DNA of 64,000 bases from Bactericera cockerelli (taxonomy: Eukaryota > Arthropoda > Insecta > Hemiptera > Triozidae): positions 19,054,525-19,118,524 of the forward strand of contig CM044959.1 in NCBI GenBank assembly GCA_024516035.1, written 5' to 3'. Position numbers and translations under genes: made by a program. Every line of letters starts with the position of its first letter. The stretch's first letter is position 1. Positions 46,621 to 59,800 of this stretch are shown here, one piece after another. The notes under the pieces were generated by a model. The model saw nothing but the letters and a program-made list of their open reading frames with translations. It ran no database searches and was not told where the DNA came from.

Positions 46621-48694
46621 CAAACTCAACATGAGTTGGTAGAGGAAACAAAGAATAATGATTGTTGTATGTAATTGGTAATTGACTCTAGAGATAATTG
46701 TACCTATAATATACTCACTCATGCTTTCATAGAGTATGCGCGTGAATTCAAAAATTATGATCCGTCTCTGGGGAATTCAAATTTCACTAATAATGGCGTG
46801 AATTTCACCAAAGACCTTTGAGAAGGGTTTTTTTCATATATATTAAAATAGGAGAAGTCCCAGTGTAAAGACTGCTACATCATCAACAATAAATTCGTGT
46901 TCCGAACATACCATTACTGAAGTTCAAATATATTTACATAAACCTATTACTGTATAAATCTGTTCAGAAAAATCGTAAAAAATGAGAAAAGAACGTACAC
47001 CATAAATCATACCCACAAAAGCTACTACAAAAAAGCTACATCGCATAACAAAAGACTCCTCCAAAAATGAAACACTATAATATAACCCCTTCATTGTTGA
47101 AATTGAGAGAGAGAGAAAAGAGTCGCAGAGAAAAGTGAAAAACACTCAAAATACTGAAGGCGCAGTGAAGCAGGGTGGGGGAAAGTAAATACAATTCATC
47201 CTCCGCCCTTTCACCCTCTAACGCCGCTTTTCGCGTGATTTTTCCCTAGGAAAAAAGCAAGAGAGGGGAGTGTATGTTTTTTATTTGTTCAAGAGAAGAG
47301 GGGAAGTACGAGGTGGGGTGGGGGTTGAAGGGGTAGCTAATAATGTGTAACCACCATACTTGAGCATCAACAGTACTCCCTGTGTGTACGATGTGTGTGT
47401 GAATTCCCTTATTTTCCATTGCATGAGTTTTGGGATTACTCCCCTTCCGGCGCTCCTCTAGAGCACCCCCTCCCCCCAGGGGCCCCCCACTGATGTTTTC
47501 AAATATATATTGTGCTTTCAGTGTGGCATATATGTTTCTGTATCCAGGGATGTATCTCTTGTAGTCTTTGTACCAACCTTGTATGTATATATTATGTAGA
47601 TTCCTGGTTACATTGCTTCCTATATTGTGATTGCGACATATATACGTTTTCTACATAATTTTGCAGTGGGGAAGAATGTGTATTCCTTTTGCATAGTCAA
47701 GAACAGATTATTTTCATGTCAACCTTCCGAACTATTCGAAGTAGATAGAAATATACCAAAGAGCTTCTGTCACATCCACCAAATATCTTTGATTAGTTAG
47801 CTGTGTTCGTTGTTATATTATTAATAACTTGATTATTTATGGTAAGCTGAGCTGCTTTGGTATGATTTGTTTTGTGTTCGATATTGTTCAGATAATTTTT
47901 TTTTTTAATTTATGTTTTTTTCTTCTTATTAGGCACTTTAACCAATGGTCGTTCCTGCCGTTCCTCTGAAAGTCTATGTGATGTGAACCGATATTATTTT
48001 AAGAACTTGAGCTATGATAAGTTTGGCTTTGTACCTCTAGTGGATATCCTGGAATATTTAGATTTTTATAATGTCGAACGTAGTTTTCTTAAAAGTATGA
48101 AACTTATCTTAACCCCCATGAGGAGTCACAACATGTACAGTTAAAAAACTCAACTATTCTCGTTTCTATGATTTCTAAGTACCCATCGCATAACCTCTTG
48201 TACAGGCTAATACTATTACAGAATCCATGCTCCCAGTAGAATCGCACCCACAGCACTGGAGCTTTCTATTCTTTGTGTTGTGACAAAGCAGTCACTTGTA
48301 TATTGTTCATAGGAAGACGAAGGGGGCAGTGGGGGACGGATAGGGTGCGATGGGGGTGGTAAAAGCTCTACCACAGCATAGTCGTCTGTGTTCAGAAGCG
48401 ATGACTGTGTTTCTCAATTTATGTCTGTGTTGTTCTCGTATCATTCCTGCTAACACGAGAAAAATATCCCAGTTTATGTATTTGTATAAGTGCTTATACA
48501 CTAGCATACTGTTTGTACATAGAGGAAGAACTTTATTGGCAAAAGAGTCAGTTTTGAGTATATTTGTGCTATTCAAAATGTTCAATGATTGTTAGGAGAT
48601 GGTCAATAAGACAGTTAGTGTTGTGTATGGCCCTAATATATTATTTTGCAAGCACCGCTATAATCTAATAAAAGATAGACATAAAAAAGTTTAA
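46621..48694. other. Intronic DNA, purine-rich and G-rich patches
   Basis: Positions 47100-47330 are rich in GAGAG and GGGG, and 47440-47500 holds a C-rich stretch. No gene or mobile element is recognised. Confidence 0.4.
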
Positions 48695-48809
48695 AAAATA
48701 CTCAAACTCGTCGTATTAAATTTGTCCGTTCTTGGGATGTTCGAAGTTTTGAAACAGTGACCTCAAGGGTAGAAGTCCCTGTCCTTATCGACCAAACTAC
48801 AGAGGTCGG
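48695..48809 (-). mobile_element. SINE family A, strongly diverged
   Basis: CCGACCTCTGTAGTTTGGTC on the minus strand, then CTTGAGGTCACTGTTTCAAA, keeps the head layout of family A, but the B box is ruined. It is the oldest-looking of the seven copies. Confidence 0.65.
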
Positions 48810-50939
48810 TTAGTATAACTAGTTCAAATAATACACTCTTATTGTAAATATTATGACGATAATTTACGCAAATGTACACACCCTGTATGAGTAATTGCAT
48901 CCGATTGCTAAATGTTTACCTCGCCTAGTTGTTAACCCGTGTGTCTAGGTGCACTACTGGTATGCCTATATTCATATAATTACGTCTATACATTTATACA
49001 GGATAAACAATGTAATGATTACCTACCAACCTGTATATTATTGTGTTGCTAACAAATTTAAAAATATCACCAAACCTGTCGAGTTTGCTAAATCGACATG
49101 TTCAAATTTGAGATGACTCTCCATTACCTCAATTTACTATCAACAAAATTTATATAATATGTGCATAGTTAACTTATTTATCTACATTAAGGAATATACT
49201 CTGTACTGACCTGGTTGCCTCCATATATGTGAATTATGTGAGCTGAGCCAAAACTTGATGGAGTATACAATCTGTGATTCTGAACCATTCTGTATAGTGT
49301 ATAATTCTAATGTACCCATTGTAATGTACACATACATGTATAATAATGTATTTATAAATGTTTATGTATGTGAATACGGCAGATACAACAGATTGTGGGA
49401 AAACCACATAACAAGTTAATAACAAATGAGTTGAAAAACAAACATAGCAATAGAATAATGCGAGTTTTTAGGATGACTCAAGAAAAATCTAGGAATGACT
49501 GAAAATATGAAAAATATTTAATAAAAAAAAAAAAATACATTAATTGTAAGAATGCAGTTACAGCTACTTACTATTGGAATTTCTGATATCGCAAAATGGT
49601 GGGTGGGACTTAACTTTTGGAAGTAAAAAATTCTTTTTCAGCCTACACAGTATGTTAATGGAACCTTAAAATTTTCCAATTTCTTCTATAATTTTTCACT
49701 TTGAGAGTTAGAAAAAAAAGTGATTCGACACCTCCTCTATTATTTTGTTCACTGAAATACACAGGGTTTTGTGATTACTTTCCTGGTAGAAGTGCGATAA
49801 GACTGGAATAAATTAAATTTCAGCATACATAAGAAGCGTCAGGTGTCCAGTAAGTAATCTCGTAAAATCAGGAGACCTTCTCTTACTATGTGTAATAGAT
49901 ATCAGGATAAAATTAGTTATATTTATTATGTTCTTAATTTTACACCGAATAGATTATAAGTTGGAAATATTATAGGTATATGTATTTCTGAGCAAATGAC
50001 CCACTCAAAAAGCCATAAAACATGTACCTTTGGCACCCAGCACAATCTAAGAACTCATCAAAAGTTACAAAGTCGTCCACCATTAGCCAAAGCCAGCCCG
50101 GCTTGATGAACTACAGAAGACCCCCACTGAGTTGGCTTCACATAAACTTACATTAAATTCAAGTACATAAAATTTTACTTCCAGCTCAAGTGATTGATGA
50201 CATGGTAAAAATGTAATCCTTCTGGTAAGAAATTCGATAAAATTGTAGACATTACTAAAGCATTTGTATGAGATGTACGCATATTAGATAGACCTTAATA
50301 GAGGGCAACCTTTATAATTTAATAATATATATTTTATTATCAGCAAGCTTTGGTAGTAAGGAGAGGGTCATTTTTCAACACTTGTAACGTGTACAAGTTC
50401 AGGTCCTTTGCCTTTTATATCGGGTGAGATTTAACATAAGAATTTTCATCCAATGTGATTTAATTTGATTATACTGATTTCCAGTATTGTCATAATTATA
50501 ATAATTATTATTATGTATACATTTGTATCATTGTAATAGTTTTTTTTTATAACATTGTCCATAACAATAAGTGTATACACTGTCTGGCCTTTTAGTCTTG
50601 TTTACCACTATGTGACGAACATTCTCGCCTTGCAAGCTTGCGAAGTGATGTCGTTGCATTAAACTACCAACTCTGTGGGATCACACGCTTTCATACATAC
50701 AACTTATAATACATGTATTTATGTCATGGTTGTCATATAATTCCCTATATACTTACTTGAAGTACGCATAGAACCACTATCAAGTAGGCATATTGCTACC
50801 TGGATTGTATGGGAAAATTTTCTATAAATTGTAAACACGGCGCAAAAACGTGTGTTATAAACAATTTTCTAGATATTGATGTATCGAAGTAATTTGCAAA
50901 CTATTGATAGCTACCGGAGTGATTGATCAGGTGATAATA
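48810..50939. other. Intronic AT-rich DNA, no gene seen
   Basis: There are no recognised elements. An A run is near 49524-49535. Confidence 0.4.
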
Positions 50940-50941
50940 TA

Positions 50942-51450
50942 CAGGGTGTTCCAAGCAGTGGTGCACATGAAGGGGAACGGGAAACTTATTTGAAATACTG
51001 AGTACACTATATGTATACGATTATTTAAAATGCAAAAATAGGAAATTATTCAAACTAGGGCGCTCTTTATTGGTTTTTGTGTGCTATCACTTTAGCGTCC
51101 TATAAAATACCTGCTAGTTGTTTTAAAATGTTGGAAACCTTTACTATACTGAATTTACTGATATCACAAAGGCATTTAATTACAACCGCTCTAATAATAG
51201 TTGTTGAATGTGACCAAATAATTAAAATTGGGGATAACTTAATACGTGAACAAAAGCGATTCTTATGAAAGGAAAGAAATTATATTATACGAAGAGTTTA
51301 ATTAAAATCTTTATCAGCCTAAACAGAATTTTTTTTTAATAGTAGGAGCAAAAAATATTTTATTTATAAAAAGAATATGAGGATTTAAACGAGATGTACA
51401 TGAAAAGGGATTTAGGTATATAGAAAATAATTTCCTAATGTCGCACCTTG
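50942..51450. mobile_element. TA-flanked MITE-like element
   Basis: The left end CAGGGTGTTCCAAGCAGTGG and the right end TGTCGCACCTTG, inverse CAAGGTGCGACA, share C(A)(G/A)GGTG termini. TA lies outside both (50940-50941, 51451-51452), and the flanking AATATA is mirrored. It is 509 bp long, and its 63-residue frame has no motif. The terminal repeat is short, so the call is moderate. Confidence 0.5.
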
Positions 51451-51452
51451 TA

Positions 51453-52330
51453 TATTACCTGTCTCCTTCCAGCCTGAGTGTGTGGGTTTCTGATGTCCTG
51501 TCAGTCCTAGGCACATCCGCAATATCCAGTAGGTACCAATAAAGAATGACCATCCAGATAAGGATTTGTCCTGTCAGCAAAAAGTGTAACAGGATAAGCT
51601 GTAGCCACCTGTATAGGCTGTTGCAAAACTGTTAGCCAGGCACAAGCTGTTATTAGCTACTAGTATAGGGTGTGGGAGAAGTTTTTCGTCCTTCACATGT
51701 GATGCTACAGGAACACTAAGTTGATTTGTGACTTATCAAGACAAAAAGATACAAGCTGTAGGAGTTAGCATAGGATTTCCTCATTATTTAATTCAAGTTC
51801 ACGAAAATATCTGATGCAACAGGAGGAGATACAACCATAGAAGTAAGATTCAAATTCAATCATTTGGTTTTGAATTTTATACACCCACTCAAATCTCACT
51901 GAAAAGAACATCTTTCCAAGATCCAAACAGAAATTTTTGTGGAATTCTCTTAGACTTTTTTTTTGGCATTGGGCAAAAACAACTCATACAGCCATATCTC
52001 TTAAACTTGCAATGACAATATTTTGTATCATTATAATTTGAGTTTTTTGGGTGCTTCTGATAATTTTTTATGTGTATCAGATAACTTGACAGGTTCTGAT
52101 AATAATTTAGTTCTAAGTTATGAGTTCAGGTACCTGGTACTATCAAATCCACCTCAAGATAGTTATCTGTTTTGTCTGACTGACTATCTTCAGATATCTT
52201 CACCACAACTGATATCTGTTCCGGTGTGTGCATGATTTATCTGGCTCAGTTAGTATAGATTAGAATGGCTTTCCCTCTGTCTCTTTCTGTCTTTCTGATA
52301 GCAGAATTTCCTGAAAGTCCATCAGCAGTT
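51453..52330. other. Intronic AT-rich DNA, no gene seen
   Basis: CTGATATCT/CAGATATC-like phrases recur near 52060-52220. No gene or mobile element is recognised. Confidence 0.4.
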
Positions 52331-53061
52331 TTTTTTTACCTCTCTCTCTCATTATTATCCACTAGGAACACGTGTTTGGTAAATTAGTCACAACATTAGT
52401 ATCTAGTTTATCATTAGATTGTTATTATTACGCCATAATACTTTGTTTATTCTCAGTATAGAGGTGCTGCATACTGTTCGAGTAATATCATGGAGGCTCT
52501 TTGTAAATGGCTCCAGCCTATATAATATATAAGTTATACAATAAGCTATTGGTAATGTTACATCTGATTGTTACAAAAATATTATATAATAATTACCTAT
52601 TCATATTAGTGTACTATATGTTAGGTATAGACCTACAACAAATATATTTGTTCTTAATGTTCATAATACCTATCTTATTGTTCTTGTCTTCCAAATTCTA
52701 TTTAGGTGATAACATTTTTGTAATATTCAATGTATTTAAAAATATCCGGGTATCGAAATCACTATTCATAACATTTCAACTAACATTAACATCATGACAA
52801 TTAATATCATCATTATTTATCATTTGACTTTAGTCACGAGTACCATAGAATCTGAGCAAGATACACTCTCAGATAGAACTGAACTCCGAAGATATCAGTA
52901 ATAGCTACCTGATGATAACTCAGGACCATACACAGATATGTATGTGGTTGAGGTATGTACAAGCATGTATCTCATGTCACGAGGTAGAAATCATAAAATA
53001 CCCTATTGAATTACTTCTTCTGCTTCCTATCTCCATGTAATCTAATTTACTTCTCATAAAT
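52331..53061 (+). repeat. Block duplicated after the assembly gap (first copy)
   Basis: From the T run before ACCTCTCTCTCTCATTATTA to CTTCTCATAAAT, this block reappears in the same order and orientation at 63307-64000. Differences are substitutions and small indels, for example an extra roughly 20 bp here around 52433-52455. No coding sequence is in either copy. Confidence 0.95.
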
Positions 53062-53344
53062 TCGGATCATCATACCAGGTAGTACCTAAGTGCTTACTAT
53101 AAAATTTCCTGTAAAATATATTCCTCATTAAAAAGAAAAAATATTACAAAAAACACTGACATTTGAATATAGGAACTGCTTTATCACTAGGTCATCAAAT
53201 AAAAAACTTCTTATGTGTATCTACTATTACAGTTGCAATAAGAGTTTCCCTAATCTATACCATACCATTAGTAGGACCATCAGAGGTATACCAGCTCGTC
53301 TTCGTCCAACCAGAAAGACGTATTTCTAGTATACCAACAGGTGT

Positions 53345-53530
53345 TTCGTGAGTGGTATAAGGTGGTAAAAAGTTAAAGTGTTGGGTTCGAATCCCAGTGG
53401 GTCCTGACCAGAACCTTCTATAATAAGACTCAAAAATTGTTTTCTCTTCAAAAGGAGGTTTCATTGAAGATGTGGTTTTTACCATTTCTCCGCTGGAGAA
53501 GCACAAATTAGATAGGTAGATCAACATGAT
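53345..53530 (+). mobile_element. tRNA-like SINE candidate, family D
   Basis: GAGTGGTATAAGGTGG and AGTGTTGGGTTCGAATCCCA (a perfect B box, GGTTCGAATCC) lie at SINE-like spacing, followed by about 120 bp of unique body. No second copy is in the window and no cloverleaf is clear, so both the family and the 3' end are uncertain. Open frames crossing it are incidental. Confidence 0.5.
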
Positions 53531-54486
53531 CCTGCCAAGTTGGAAAAGGAGTATGAATGATGGTTCCTTGAGTGGATTGGACGTTTCTTAACATAATGAT
53601 CACTCGAGCACTGGTGTATTCAACATTTCATTGGCCCGCACTGGATTTCAGATTCTGTATTAACATACCTCTCCAGCCTCTGCAGAGCAGTACAGCACCT
53701 ACACAAGGGTGATTGGGGTCAAAGAGTTTTTGTGCTATCACAAAAAATATGTAAATAAAAACATCCAATATCATATCTCCATTCTCCCTGCTACAAGAAA
53801 TAAATCCAGTCCAAAAATCCTCCCAGTCTTCTGTTTTTATCTACTTCACATCTCTGCGCTCAAGTCCTTTTTTGAAGATTACTGCAAAGTTTTTTTTTGC
53901 CTAAAAAGAGCTCTTGTTATGAATATCAATTTGGTCGGGGCATGAGGCCGAAAAGCAAAATAGGGCTCAGCATATTCTGCCCTTTAAGAGAAGGAATCTA
54001 CTAAAAACCCTCTTATAAAAAGTGTTATTTTTTTATGCTCTTGGAGATTTCTGATTTATGGACTTCCAATATAGCATAATAATAAACTGCGTGACCTTTT
54101 TTGTTGCCTCTTTTTCTTCCTGCAGTCTCCTTCTATTTCTCTTCTTGGCCTTTTTTCACCAGATTGTCCTTGTCACTTCTCGGATTTTCCTTTATTTTAT
54201 AAGCTTTTTATTGCGTATTTCTTCATCTTGGGATTTTTTTCTCTCTCTATACTTTTCATATATTCCATGATTTGTTTATCTTATTTGTTGCAAGTTGTTT
54301 TACGACTCTACCTAATATCTGTTTATCTAACATGATATTCATACTTATCTGTAGCAATTTTTTGTTACATAGTTGCTATATTTATTTTAGCACAATACAA
54401 TATTTGTATTGAAAATTTATATTAACTGTTGGTTAAATGTATTGTTTTCTTCTTTGATAAATATTTCACCAAAGATTGCTTATGAA
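53531..54486. other. Intronic DNA with a pyrimidine-rich stretch
   Basis: Positions 54100-54260 are T/C-rich and produce a 70-residue Phe/Leu/Ser frame that is not a gene. Nothing else is recognised. Confidence 0.45.
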
Positions 54487-54506
54487 TACAGTCAAATGTG
54501 AATATA

Positions 54507-55850
54507 CAGTATGTTTCAGAAAAGGTGGCCACCCCCTCGTAACTTTTGAACGCGACGGAATTTTTCAATTCTGTAAAGTCCTAGGTATAGGAAGTGCCCT
54601 ATGGCCCATCCTGTGGTCATATTTATTTTTGGCCCCGGTCGGCCCTTCCAGCTTTTAGGCCATATTTTTTCATTTTTCTCGCGATTTTTAAATGGAATGC
54701 TATATTTTTTATTCCTGTTAATTAAAGTCCAAGTTAGGCTGAGTATAATGAGCTTTTAAAATTTTCAAAAACCTTATCAGGGGCGGAGCTAGTAGGGTGC
54801 AAGTTTCAAAATTGTTACACCCTGTATTTCAGCGTTAGTTAGATTTTTTAGTACTTTTTTTATGTTCATAGGTTCAAAATATTGTTTTACACCATATAAA
54901 ATCAAAAAAATATTCTTGTTTACTTCTAATCAGGGTCATAGTAAGGTTTTTGTAAAAGTACTTTTTTTCTCACGTCAATTTTTCCGTAAATTAATGGTGT
55001 TCTCGAAATTGGCATTTTTAGAGGTGAAAGTCTGCAGTGACATATGTTTTTTATGCTTGGAATCGAAAGAAAACTTAACGGAGAAGCGATTAAAATCATA
55101 AAAAAAGCCATCTAACCTGCTAGTTTTTTCACGACAGTGTCCGGTAAAGTGGGTGAATTTCGTATTGGATTTTTTTGTTGTTGTTGAGGAAACACAATTG
55201 GCATAGAAAATAAATAATATCTAATAAGGGAATATTACTTCAATAAACATAACTAAATGCGAAATTAAATGAAAATTATTTCTTCTAAATCAGTGCCGGA
55301 TATTTTTTTTTTTTTCTCTCTCTCTTTTTTTTCACTTTTCAAAGTTCAAGTTGTATCAAAAATAATTATCGGATAATGCTGCTTCTAAAGTCGGCCTAGG
55401 GGTCCCTTCTTGAGACAATTTTAGTTGGTAAGTTGGTGAAATCTGTAGAAAACACATTGTCAATAATTCTGGAGTCAGTCCGATGGCGCTTTGAATGCAA
55501 CGATTCTTGTAGGATCACCGAAGTTAAGCAACGTCCAGCGAGGAGAAGACTTCGTGATGCTGGCATTCCGGCCTAACCCAGGCTGGGTGAGATAAATGTG
55601 TTTAGGAGGTTGGTGAGTTTCTTGCGAATGGAATGTAACACCCCCGTTATGATATGACCATGCAGTTGAAACGCGATATTAAACCCAAATTAAAAAAAAA
55701 AAAAAAATCATACTGGTGTTGCTAGTAATAAATAACAGGTCTCTAAATAAAAATCTAATTATCTCGAAATTTAAGAGAAAAAAATACCACTTCAAGTACC
55801 AAACTCTTGAGGGTGAAAATTAAACCAATTCAATTATTTTAAAGAGGCGA

Positions 55851-55881
<31 letters not shown>

Positions 55882-56683
55882 AAAAAAAAAATATCCGGCA
55901 CTGATTTAGAAGAAATAATCTTCATTTAATTTCGCATTTAGTTATGTTAATTGAAGTATTATTCCCTTATTAGGTATTATTTATTTTCTATGCCAATTGT
56001 GTTTCCTCAACAACAAAAAAATCCAATACGAAATTCACCCACTTTACCGGACACTGTCGTGAAAAAACTAGCAGGTTAAATGGCTTTTTTATGATTTTAA
56101 TCGCTTCTCCATTAAGTTTTCTTTCGATTTCAAGCATAAAAAACGTATGTCACTGCAGACTTTCACCTCTAAAAATGCCAAGTTCGAGAACACCATTAAT
56201 TTACGGAAAAATTGACGTGAGAAAAAAAGTACTTTTACAAAAACCTTACTATGACCCTGATTAGAAGTAAACAAGAATATTTTTTTGATTTCATATGATG
56301 TAAAACAATATTTTGAACCTATGAACATAAAAAAAGTACTAAAAAATCTAACTAACGCTGAAATACAGGGTGTAACAATTTTGAAACTTGCACCCTACTA
56401 GCTCCGCTCCTGATAAGGTTTTTGAAAATTTTAAAAGCTCATTATACTCAGCCTAACTTGGACTTTAATTAACAGGAATAAAAAATATAGCATTCTATTT
56501 AAAATTCGCGAGAAAAATTAAAAAATATGGCCTAAAAGCCGGAAGGGCCGACCGGGGCCAAAAATAAATATGACCATAGGATGGGCCATAGGGCACTTCC
56601 TATACCTAGGACTTTACAGAATTGAAAAATTCCGTCGCGTTCAAAAGTTACGAGGGGGTGGCCACCTTTTCTGAAACATACTG
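54507..56683. mobile_element. 2.2-kb inverted-repeat element with 820-bp arms
   Basis: The left end CAGTATGTTTCAGAAAAGGT and its inverse ending at 56683 are flanked by TA (54505-54506, 56684-56685). The arms, about 54507-55326 and 55865-56683, are inverted copies with few differences, so the element can form a very long hairpin. The same 79-residue frame appears in both arms (54862-55101 plus, 56089-56328 minus) only because the arms are copies. No transposase is present. The loop contains a 5S-derived SINE. A phrase TGTTACACCCTGTATTTCAG (near 54814) is internal. Confidence 0.93.
55474..55707 (+). mobile_element. 5S-rRNA-derived SINE (SINE3-like) with A tail
   Basis: TAGGATCACCGAAGTTAAGC then AACGTCCAGCGAGG (about 55511-55544) matches the internal promoter region of 5S rRNA. 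A body follows with GCGAATGGAATGTAACACCC and a tail of about 15 A at 55692-55706. It aligns with the decayed copy at 2240-2560. It sits in the loop of the inverted-repeat element and so inserted after that element formed or was carried in with it. Confidence 0.85.
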
Positions 56684-56819
56684 TATAATATAAGAGAACG
56701 GATTTTTTTATGTATCCAGGTATCTCCTATAAAGAGGTATTTTTCCTTATAGAGAGATAATTTGGACCTAGAAATTGTTCTCTTATATCAAGGTTTCTCT
56801 TATATCCAGGTTCACTGTA

Positions 56820-59800
56820 TCATTTTATCAAAACTATCTATTTAATAATTTTGAACTGTTTACATTTCACAATGATTTTAAAAAATCAAAAAAAAAAGAG
56901 TGCTATGAGCTTTCAATGTAGTTTCAAAATGAAAAAAAGAGACATTCCTATAACCTGACTATCTCCCTTCTGAAAATCTTGAAGGGTGGCAACCATTCAT
57001 AGTGTTTTTATCTGGCAAATTGTTCCGCGGCACTTAGTTTAACACTCCAGAAAACAAATTAAACTTAATTTTTCGCTGATTTCAAGAAAAAGCCATAATG
57101 GATTTTCCTCCCTTAATTTTTATTTTGTTTTTCCAACTGAATTTAATGGATATTGGTTTTCCTTCTCCTTTCGATTTTAATCGAATGATTGCTCTAGCCA
57201 TTCTTTGGCTCGCTCTTTCACTCATGGTTTCTCTTTACTTGTACTATTTGTGCTTCTTTGACAGTCATAAGAAAGAAACAATAAATATAATTACAAAAAG
57301 TTATTTACATTGGTATGGTAGAGGTTGAAATGACAATACATGCGCAGCAAAGAGAACTATATGACGTTTCTATAATGGTTGCTACATAAGAACATATATA
57401 GGATAGTGAGAACATTACTGGCATCCCACCATAGCCACATTGTCACATGTTCGTACTATCCGCAACACACAATTGCCACCTTGTCATGTAATGTAAGGAC
57501 TGATGGTATGTATTATAGTACATACCAGACAACCTAAAGTATCGGACATACCACGTAATTAGAGAGGCGTGAGCATACGTGATCATATTGGATGAGTATT
57601 GGGCGGGGCTGAGAAGAATCGGACAATGGTTGAACACAATGATACCTTACTACTTGTAAAACTAGGAGTCCACGGACATAGATAATGCAGATGGTCTTTT
57701 GGGCAGCCAGCTTGATGATACTGACTAAAGGACTATTTGGTATTAAGTGTAAGTACATCAAATGTTCTAGATGTATTCTACAATAATTCTCAAATTCATG
57801 ATACAAACACCTGGAGGATTATTTAAAAACAAGACAGTCAATTTTTTTGAAAATTTGGTATTTAGAATCACTTTGCTGTCGGCCCGTAACTTTCTTCGAT
57901 GTTCACTTGCGCTCAGTTGTTGTCGTAAATTAAAATGGCCTAATAGGTTGTAAACTTACCTGTATGTTCAAATAAATTGGAATCAAATATTGATACTATT
58001 TTAAGCAAAAGCATAGCAACATCAGCCGCAGAGGATGGTAAGTGTATTGAAACAAACATTCTTTTGAAACAAAGTGTATTAGTAAAGAACTCAAAAACAA
58101 CAATCCATGGAGGAATTCTAAGGCAAAGTCTAGGATTCTTCAGCTCAGCTGTGGTAAAAAAAGAGCATTACTGCAAATTCCACCTGCCAATCAGGTTATT
58201 GCAAATACTGGCGCTCATGAGATGTAGGAAAGGAAATTTGCACAGAGTGTTTGTGAGAGAGAGAGAGACAAAGGTATACAGATATAAATGATGATGGAGA
58301 TGTGTTAGATGCCGTTGGAGAAAAGATTGCACTCACATTAGTGGAAGTATAAATGTAAACATCAGCTCAGGTTGTCATGGCGACAGAGAATTACTTTGTC
58401 GGCAAATAACATTCCCGAGGAAGATAGGAGGGATGGCTGGATAGACAGGATGGTTTCAGGAGTAGGTTTATTTGAGAGTGCCTATTTTAAGGACACACTT
58501 TAACTCTCCTGTTGAAACTATCTTGAAAGTCTTGAAAAATTCTCTGTTGAGATTAGAAGACTTTTACAACGTCTTTTGTAATCACAAGTTTGTATGAGCA
58601 AATGTTTTACCACCAAACGGTTCAATTTTACAACAAAAAATTGATTTCCAACAAGGAATCACTTATCAAAAAAAACTGATAATGTTAGTTTCTATTTTTC
58701 CATAGAATAGGCTGGTACCACTTTGCGTTTCTTTATCACTACCTAAAGTTTGAACCTAATAAATATGAAAAAATCCAGATGATGGAGAAATCTGAAAGAT
58801 ACTGCTCATCCTGCAGTACCATAACATGAGGAGTCTGTGTACACACTCATTCCGAAGGAAAAGCTCGTAAAATGAAATTGTAAAATGCATGAAATTAAAA
58901 TTCATCTAAAAGCATTTCCAAACATTCAAATGCTGGAAGCACAATTGTTCACATCGGACGAGTACATAGTTTTCGTCTGGCTCTATTTCCGCATTAACAA
59001 TACACAGAACAATATGGCATACACGTCTGTACAATACATGAAGAACATGGAAAACATGCTCTCAATAATTCGGGGATGGTTATTAACATGCTCCAACATC
59101 TAGTCGCAATAACAGCCAACACAAAAAGACAAAACAATGTTTGGCGCTTTGAATGTTTTGTTCGCATACTGGGTCGATGACAGTGTAGATTGAGTTTTGG
59201 CATAAATTTGTTCATTATGAAGGACATCTTGTACATATTTTGTTATCATGTTCTTGTTGCGTGTATCGTAATTTTAAGTAGAAAATTCTAATTTCATAGT
59301 ACCCATAGTTCAATTAGTCATAGAGATCACAATATTGATTCTGAAAATAAATAATTCTTTTTACATTCGTTTGACTATTTTACAAATGCTTAAATTATTT
59401 TGCCCTTCAATTCAGCAGACCCATTAAAATTGATATTTTAAGAGTGCTCTTAAATTAAATAAGACTAATTTACTGAGGTAGACCCTGTAAATTATTATTC
59501 CTGAATAATGAGCAAATAAAATTGCATTGAGAGAACACAGTGCCAGTGGAATGGGTTCGGTTGCATTTATTTCGATGATAGGAGGCAGCTTTCCACCTCA
59601 TTCCATATCCATTTGAACTACCCTTTGTCCATTGTGTGGGCAACGCGGTCAAATATTGTGGCTAGTGTAACATCTGTTTTGTTGTGGAACGTTTTTAGAA
59701 GGCTATTGTCCATTGCTCGCAATTGGATTTTTTTTTCTTCTTGATAGGCATTGATGATGAGTAATTTTATTTGTAAATTGTTCTTTCATTGGTGAGTAAG

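Larger units (their letters stand above)
54489..56817. mobile_element. Small pogo-like MITE split by a 2.2-kb element
   Basis: The right end GTTTCTCTTATATCCAGGTT followed by CACTG at 56817 and the left end CAGTCAAATGTGAATATA at 54489 are inverted repeats with TA outside (54487-54488, 56818-56819). Only about 150 bp belong to this MITE (54489-54506 and 56686-56817); the rest is the inverted-repeat element at 54507-56683. Internal CTCTTATAT and CCTATAAAGAGG phrases recall the subterminal repeats of the pogo-like element at 27332-28421. Confidence 0.6.

Noticed and set aside
53363..53410. tRNA gene
   Set aside because: The B box is perfect, but I could not form an acceptor stem or anticodon arm. 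Treated as a SINE candidate.
55474..55707. 5S rRNA gene
   Set aside because: Only the internal promoter part resembles 5S RNA; the rest is a SINE body with an A tail.
54862..56328. Pair of related 79-residue genes
   Set aside because: The identical frames arise because the inverted arms of one element are copies; there is no domain or start context.
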